Source: Alphaproteobacteria bacterium (lineage in GTDB: Bacteria > Pseudomonadota > Alphaproteobacteria > Caulobacterales > Hyphomonadaceae). From it: 64,000 nt of DNA. Under the pieces are notes generated by a model, which was not told the DNA's origin, did not search any database, and saw only the letters and a program-made list of their open reading frames with translations. The position numbers and the translations under genes are program-made. Positions 59,650 to 64,000 of this stretch are shown piece by piece (position 1 is the first letter of the stretch; each line of letters starts with the position of its first letter). The stretch is from NCBI GenBank assembly GCA_018827375.1, contig JAHJYW010000006.1, positions 1 through 64,000 on the forward strand, in the 5' to 3' direction.

Positions 59650-61867
59650 GGCGCAACTGGATGCGGCGGAAGATGAGTTTCACCATGAAGCCGAGCAGAA
59701 CGAGGATGATGCCGGCGAGCAGTTTCAGGTCTGATAGCGTGCCTGTGTTCGGCAGGTGGACGCCGCGGTCGACCTGCATGGGAGCGTTCATCCGTTGCGG
59801 ATCCGGCTTGCGGATGGCGAGCGCATCGACGGGGATCATCGGCGCGTCGGAGCGGATGCCCTCATGGCCGAAGACCTTGCCGAAATCCCATCCTGCAGGG
59901 AGGTTCAGGGGCACCTGCGCGCTGTCGAGGTCTGCACCTTCCGGGCGGCTCGGTGTCACGTCCACGGCAACCAGGCTGGTCAGGCGCGAGACGAGATGGT
60001 GGGCGAGGGCGACGCTGAGAATCTGGTCGTCGACGAGGTCCGGGAATGTGTCGGCGCGAGCACGGTCGAGTTCCAGCGAGGCGATTTTCTTGCGGGCCCA
60101 GAGTTTTGAAATGCCTTCGCGTTTTGCCGCTTGCTTGAGGGGCAGGCCGACTTTCCAGGGCTGGTCGCCATTCAACCCGGAAACCCAGACCAGGCCGTCT
60201 TTCGCGGCGGCATTGGCGGCGATGACGAGTGTCTCGCCGGAATAGATATCCGGCAGTGGCGAGGGCCATGCCTCGACCTTGGTGCCGTCCGGCCATGTGG
60301 CGGCGAGGCTGGTGATGGCGGGGCTTTCGAGCTTGGTGAAGAGGGCACCCATGCGGGCGGCGACTTCATCGACATCGCCAATGTGCGTGTAGCTGCCTTG
60401 GCCGAGTTCTGCTGCGCGGGACATGAAGAAGCTGTTGGGTGCGGAGCCGATGCCGACGGTGAAGATGCGCGCGTCGGCGCGGTACTGCGTGATGGTTTCA
60501 AACAGTTGCTGCTCGTTGCCGATGGCGCCGTCCGTCAGGAAGATGACCTGGCGCAGGCGGCCGTCGCCGGTGCCGTGGTCGGCAAGGGCTTCGCGCAGGG
60601 CGGGCAGCATTTCGGTGCCGCCCGTGGCCTCCAGATTGTTCACCCAGCGCGTGGCGCGGGCGCGGTTAGTAGTGCTGGCATCCAGGGGATGATCGAACAG
60701 GGCATGGGTCACGGAATTGAACTCGATGACGTTGAAGCGGTCCTCGGGCTTGAGGCGGGCAATGGCGAGGGCGAGGCTTGTCCGGGCCTGCCGGATCGAC
60801 TCGCCGCCCATGGAGCCTGATGTGTCGATGATGAAGGTGATCTCGCGCGGTGGTGGCGGCGCGGATTGGGCGGCGACAGGCGGCGTGACCATAAGGAGGT
60901 AGTAGGGCTCACCATCCACTGTTTCAGTGAAGAGCGCGGCGCTGGGGGCCTTGGAGGCCTTGGGCGTCCATGTCAGCTCGAAGTCGCGATTGGCATAGGT
61001 GCTTCCTGAAGACAGCGTGAGGTTGGCGGCGCTGGCACCGGTCCAGCTCGTGTCCATGGGATGATAGGTGGACTCGAGTTTTCCAACCGCAAACCCGGCG
61101 TCTAGCGAGACGCTGAGCGTGAGCGGGTTGGTGTTGCCAAGTTGCGGATTCAGGACCGGCGGGGAGATCCGGCCACGATCCGGCACGGGGTCGCTGACAG
61201 CCCAGCCTTCCTCGCCGAGGGAAGCGGTGAGGATTTCAGGGGCAGGCATGTAGCGCGGCGCGACGACCATGGGGAAGCGGAGCGAGAAGGTGTCGTCGGA
61301 AAGGTGGACGGTTTCCTGATACTCGATCTGGACAATGATGGTTTCGCCGGGGCCGATATTGGCAACAGAATTGGTGAAGAGGTTTGGCCTTTCCTGTTCG
61401 AGCAGGGCGGTCTTTTTGCCTTCGGACTTGGCCTGTTCATAGATGGCCTTGGCCTTCTTTTTCTCCTCGATCAGGCCTTCGATGAAGCGGTCGCCGATTT
61501 GCATGCGGAGCGAGTCGACAGCGCTTTCATCCGGCAGGGGGAAAACGTAGACGCCTTCGACCCAGCCATCGGTCGTGTTCTCGAAACGCTGGGTGACGCG
61601 GGTGCGGGCGATGGGGCCTGAAATATCGATCTGGACATCCGTCAACAAAGACGGGGCCTGAACGTATTTTCCTTGTGTGGATGCCTTGAAGAGCAGCGTG
61701 CCAGTGGTGGCATCATTCGGGGTGACGAGGCGGGGTTCCTGGTCAGCCCAGGCGGCACCAGCGGCAAATGCCGCCGCTGTCAGGGTTGCGCCAAGCCACT
61801 GACCTGAACGGGAGAACAGGGGACTCCAGTCTGAGACACGGGCACGGATCCTGACGGCGGCGAACAT
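59639..61867 (-). CDS. Marine proteobacterial sortase target protein (VIT-VWA)
   Basis: A 742-residue surface protein. A long signal sequence ends near AGAAWADQEP (about residue 42). A VIT domain (about 60-190; RVTQRFENTTDGWVEGVYVFPLP) precedes a VWA domain (about 340-520; DTSGSMGGES, VIFLTDGAIG). The end carries the sorting signal LPNTGT (residues 705-710), a membrane helix and a basic tail ([10 protein letters not shown]). This is the single dedicated substrate of the following class GN sortase, with which it overlaps. The ligand is unknown; related proteins resemble inter-alpha-trypsin inhibitor heavy chains. Confidence 0.94.
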   Translation of the reverse strand: MFAAVRIRARVSDWSPLFSRSGQWLGATLTAAAFAAGAAWADQEPRLVTPNDATTGTLLFKASTQGKYVQAPSLLTDVQIDISGPIARTRVTQRFENTTDGWVEGVYVFPLPDESAVDSLRMQIGDRFIEGLIEEKKKAKAIYEQAKSEGKKTALLEQERPNLFTNSVANIGPGETIIVQIEYQETVHLSDDTFSLRFPMVVAPRYMPAPEILTASLGEEGWAVSDPVPDRGRISPPVLNPQLGNTNPLTLSVSLDAGFAVGKLESTYHPMDTSWTGASAANLTLSSGSTYANRDFELTWTPKASKAPSAALFTETVDGEPYYLLMVTPPVAAQSAPPPPREITFIIDTSGSMGGESIRQARTSLALAIARLKPEDRFNVIEFNSVTHALFDHPLDASTTNRARATRWVNNLEATGGTEMLPALREALADHGTGDGRLRQVIFLTDGAIGNEQQLFETITQYRADARIFTVGIGSAPNSFFMSRAAELGQGSYTHIGDVDEVAARMGALFTKLESPAITSLAATWPDGTKVEAWPSPLPDIYSGETLVIAANAAAKDGLVWVSGLNGDQPWKVGLPLKQAAKREGISKLWARKKIASLELDRARADTFPDLVDDQILSVALAHHLVSRLTSLVAVDVTPSRPEGADLDSAQVPLNLPAGWDFGKVFGHEGIRSDAPMIPVDALAIRKPDPQRMNAPMQVDRGVHLPNTGTLSDLKLLAGIILVLLGFMVKLIFRRIQLRHAA

Positions 61868-61879
61868 GGGCGGCTCCTT

Positions 61880-61899
61880 TCATTGCGTATTTGCAATGA
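61880..61899. promoter_or_regulatory. Inverted repeat upstream of sortase target
   Basis: TCATTGC (61880-61886), six bases, GCAATGA (61893-61899). It starts 13 bases upstream of the target's ATG at 61867 and so overlaps the leader close to its ribosome-binding site. It may be an operator or a leader hairpin. Confidence 0.5.
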
Positions 61900-62041
61900 T
61901 TGGAAGCTGCACCCCGAATAAGGCAGGAAAGGTCTTGCTTTCAGGCGGACCCGGTACGTGTTCGGGGCCATTTCCGGAAGAGAATGAGGCGGGCTGCGGC
62001 CCGGCTGGTCAGCATTGCTGCAACGTCGTGCGCAACGGCAA

Positions 62042-62076
62042 CTGCCTTCCCCCATGTCTGAGACGGGGGAAGGCAG
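62042..62076 (-). terminator. Strong hairpin after TonB receptor gene
   Basis: CTGCCTTCCCCC (62042-62053) pairs without mismatch to GGGGGAAGGCAG (62065-62076) around 11 bases. It lies 19 bases after the receptor stop. There is no T-run on the minus strand. Confidence 0.65.
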
Positions 62077-62094
62077 CGGGAGGAAACGCTTCGA

Positions 62095-64000
62095 CTAGTA
62101 GGTCAGGCGGACGCCGACCTTGCCAGTCCAGGAGTAGGTTTCGTACTGAAGGAGACGATCCTGATCCGGACCTTTCTGGAAGGCGACGTAAGGTTCGTCA
62201 CCCATGTTCACGAACTCGACGAAGCCCTGAACCCGGTCGGTGAAGCGATACTTGGCCGAGGCGTCGATCTGGAGGTGGTCCTTCACGTAGCGGTCGGTTC
62301 CGGCATCGGAGCCGAGTTCATCCAGATACTCGTCGCGATAGGCGGCGGTGAGGCGAAGGGACAGGCCCCCCTTCTCGTAGCCAAGCATGGCGTTGTACGT
62401 GTTTTTCGCAGCCGCCGGCAGCATGATGGAGCGCATGCCACCGTCGCCATCCGGCACGTCGCCCTGGGCATCGGTATAGGTGTAGTTGAGGCCGACCAGC
62501 ATGCCGTCGAGCAGGCCGGGGAGGAAGTCGAGCGCCTGCTGGTAGTTCAGTTCGATGCCCTGAACGGTCGCTGTATCGCCGTTGATCGGAATGGTGGCTT
62601 CCGTGAAGGCGATGCCATTGAAGACGCCGTTATAGGGGGCGACATCGTCCTGGAAGGTCTGTTCGACGATGAAGTCCTTGATATCCTTGTAGAAGACGCC
62701 TGCCTGCAGGACAGTGCCCGGGTTCGGGTAGTATTCGATGCTGAGATCGCCGTTCCAGGCCTTGTAGGGATCAAGGTCGGGGTTGCCGAAGGAGGCTTCG
62801 AGGTCTTCGTTGATCGAAGAGCGCGGGGCCATCTGGCCGATGCCCGGGCGCACGACACTGGCGAAGACACCAGCGCGCAGGATCAGGTTTTCCATGGCCT
62901 CGTACTTGAGGTTCAGGCTTGGAAGGACGTTGGTATAATCGTTGGAGAAGTTGAGCGGTGTGGCCGTGACTGCGTCTTCGTCGACGAGGTTACCGCCAAG
63001 ATCGTCCTTCGTCTGTTCAACACGCACGCCGCCGATAAGGGTCATGCGATCGGTCGAATACTTGCCCTGTGCATAGGCGGCATAGATGTCTTCCTGCACT
63101 TCATAGGCGCCGGAAATGGAGTCGAGGAAGGAGTCGTCTTCGTTGAGGACAAAGCCGGCCTTGTTCGCCGCATAGAAAGCGCGGACCTTGCCGAGATCCG
63201 GCAGGACGCCGAGGTCTGCGAGACCATAGGTCTGCTTGCCGGTAACGTCGGCGAGCGTGTAGTCGTCTGCGCCGTCGAACTCATCATAGATGAGGTTATT
63301 GGCGGAATAGGTCTTCTCGCGCAGACGGACTTTGAGGCCGGTCTTGAATTCAAACTCGCCGCTGGCAAGGTCGAACGTGCGGGCGATGTCACCCTTGGCC
63401 GACCATTCCTTGTCCTTGGACATGCCGTCGTTCACGGCGAGCTCGGTGAACTCGTAGCCGGAGGCGTCGTTGAAGTCGTCAGCGCCGGTCAGGATGGAGA
63501 AGACAGGCTTTTCAAGATTGGCGTAATTGACGTTGACGGACAGTTCGCCATTGTCCTTGAAGTCCTGCTGGAAGCGCGTCGGGTCCTGGGTGTCGTATTC
63601 GTGTTCCTCGGCTTCGGAATAAGCGAGCTTGTAGTCGAACTTCCAGGGGCCGGTCTCGGTTTCGCCGCCGACCTGGTAGGACTGGATGATCTGGCTTTCG
63701 AAGCGATCCTTCAGGCCGCGGCGGACGCGGATACGGTCGTCAGTATCATTCGTGTCGCCGTCGCCGGAAACGAACGTGGCTGAGTCTGCATCACCGGAGA
63801 CAGGCGAGCCGCTGAAGGCGAAGACGAGGCGCTGGCGCTTTTCGGTGTCGTCGAACTTGGAATAGATGGCGCGGGCGTAAAGCGTTGTCGTGTCGGTGGC
63901 TTTCCAGTCGAAGGAGAGCGAGCCGCCTAGGCGTTCGCGCTCAACATCATAGTCGCGATACTCAAGGTCTTCGGCATAGGTTACGCCGCTGTCGTCCGTG
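62095..64000 (-). CDS. TonB-dependent receptor, C-terminal part
   Basis: An outer-membrane beta-barrel receptor; the reading frame is open from 64000 down to the stop at 62095, giving 634 residues, while the plug domain lies outside the window. Alternating amphipathic strands run throughout (YGADVERERLGGSLSFDWK-type regions, FKTGLKVRLREKTY, LILRAGVFASVVRPG). The segment RPGIGQMAPRSSINEDLEASFGNPDLDPYKAWNGDLS and the end WTGKVGVRLTY with a terminal aromatic are typical of the TonB_dep_Rec family with LPxTG-unrelated carbohydrate or peptide substrates. Substrate unknown. Confidence 0.9.
   Translation of the reverse strand, partial: TDDSGVTYAEDLEYRDYDVERERLGGSLSFDWKATDTTTLYARAIYSKFDDTEKRQRLVFAFSGSPVSGDADSATFVSGDGDTNDTDDRIRVRRGLKDRFESQIIQSYQVGGETETGPWKFDYKLAYSEAEEHEYDTQDPTRFQQDFKDNGELSVNVNYANLEKPVFSILTGADDFNDASGYEFTELAVNDGMSKDKEWSAKGDIARTFDLASGEFEFKTGLKVRLREKTYSANNLIYDEFDGADDYTLADVTGKQTYGLADLGVLPDLGKVRAFYAANKAGFVLNEDDSFLDSISGAYEVQEDIYAAYAQGKYSTDRMTLIGGVRVEQTKDDLGGNLVDEDAVTATPLNFSNDYTNVLPSLNLKYEAMENLILRAGVFASVVRPGIGQMAPRSSINEDLEASFGNPDLDPYKAWNGDLSIEYYPNPGTVLQAGVFYKDIKDFIVEQTFQDDVAPYNGVFNGIAFTEATIPINGDTATVQGIELNYQQALDFLPGLLDGMLVGLNYTYTDAQGDVPDGDGGMRSIMLPAAAKNTYNAMLGYEKGGLSLRLTAAYRDEYLDELGSDAGTDRYVKDHLQIDASAKYRFTDRVQGFVEFVNMGDEPYVAFQKGPDQDRLLQYETYSWTGKVGVRLTY

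Noticed and set aside
62275-63783. Plus-strand reading frame of about 500 codons
   Set aside because: Antisense shadow of the TonB-dependent receptor, whose reading frame continues through the same region.
1-64000. CRISPR array, prophage, insertion sequence or integrative element
   Set aside because: No regularly spaced repeats, transposase, integrase or phage structural genes were found, and the tRNA genes show no duplicated 3' ends nearby.

Overview
The window reads as a chromosomal segment of a GC-rich alphaproteobacterium, most likely of the family Hyphomonadaceae (Hyphomonas-like). The reasons are the families present rather than a single marker: a Ros/MucR regulator, DUF2336, DUF1491, PAS_5 and UrcA-type proteins, a class GN sortase with its single VIT/VWA target (typical of marine proteobacteria), a TonB-dependent receptor, and a NepR-like anti-sigma factor. 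No phage, integrase, insertion sequence or CRISPR array was seen.

Layout. 1-2373: alanine racemase (cut by the window edge) behind an MFS transporter. 2463-3394: a small, less GC-rich block with a NepR-like protein and a degenerate stand-alone sigma-factor-like protein preceded by a GGAAC-N17-CGTATT promoter; this looks like an unlinked or diverged general-stress-response module. 3575-5316: a DoxX-like membrane protein and a DUF2336 protein. 5410-13408: a ten-gene, almost completely overlapping Mrp-type cation/proton antiporter operon in the order E-F-G-MbhD/E-B-C-D-D'-X-D'', closer to the archaeal Mbh/Mrp order than to bacterial mrpABCDEFG. 13542-21385: regulators and cell-envelope proteins (MucR-like, PAS_5, DnaA-domain-IV protein, SufE, secreted protein, histidine kinase, VWA lipoprotein with five Ig-like repeats).

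21533-29733: release factor 3, a PAN-domain protein, an ABC-F ATPase of the Uup type, an aldehyde dehydrogenase, a DJ-1/PfpI protein, and an HxlR-controlled pair (HCCA-isomerase-like and SDR proteins). 29866-32194: a Wzx-like flippase and a convergent, overlapping ATP-grasp-like protein. 32318-40556: rRNA modification (RsuA-family, RsmC, RsmI), YraN, penicillin-binding protein 1A and a LpoA-like activator, cytochrome c, DnaJ. 40561-44436: an uncharacterised unit of a GNAT-like protein, a 664-residue membrane-anchored protein and a lipoprotein hydrolase.

44572-56418: thiolase, an UrcA protein divergent from a CadC-like TPR regulator with 11-bp-spaced repeats between them, DUF2306 and AraC proteins, a divergent PEP carboxylase, secreted proteins and RlmB. 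56531-56722: tRNA-Tyr and tRNA-Gly. 56899-64000: large-subunit catalase, the class GN sortase with its LPNTGT target, and the C-terminal part of a TonB-dependent receptor.

All product names come from reading motifs by eye; no database search was run. The most interesting loci are the NepR/sigma-mimic pair, the Mbh-ordered Mrp operon, the GNAT/membrane-protein unit, the altered PEP carboxylase and several palindromes or repeats upstream of regulators.
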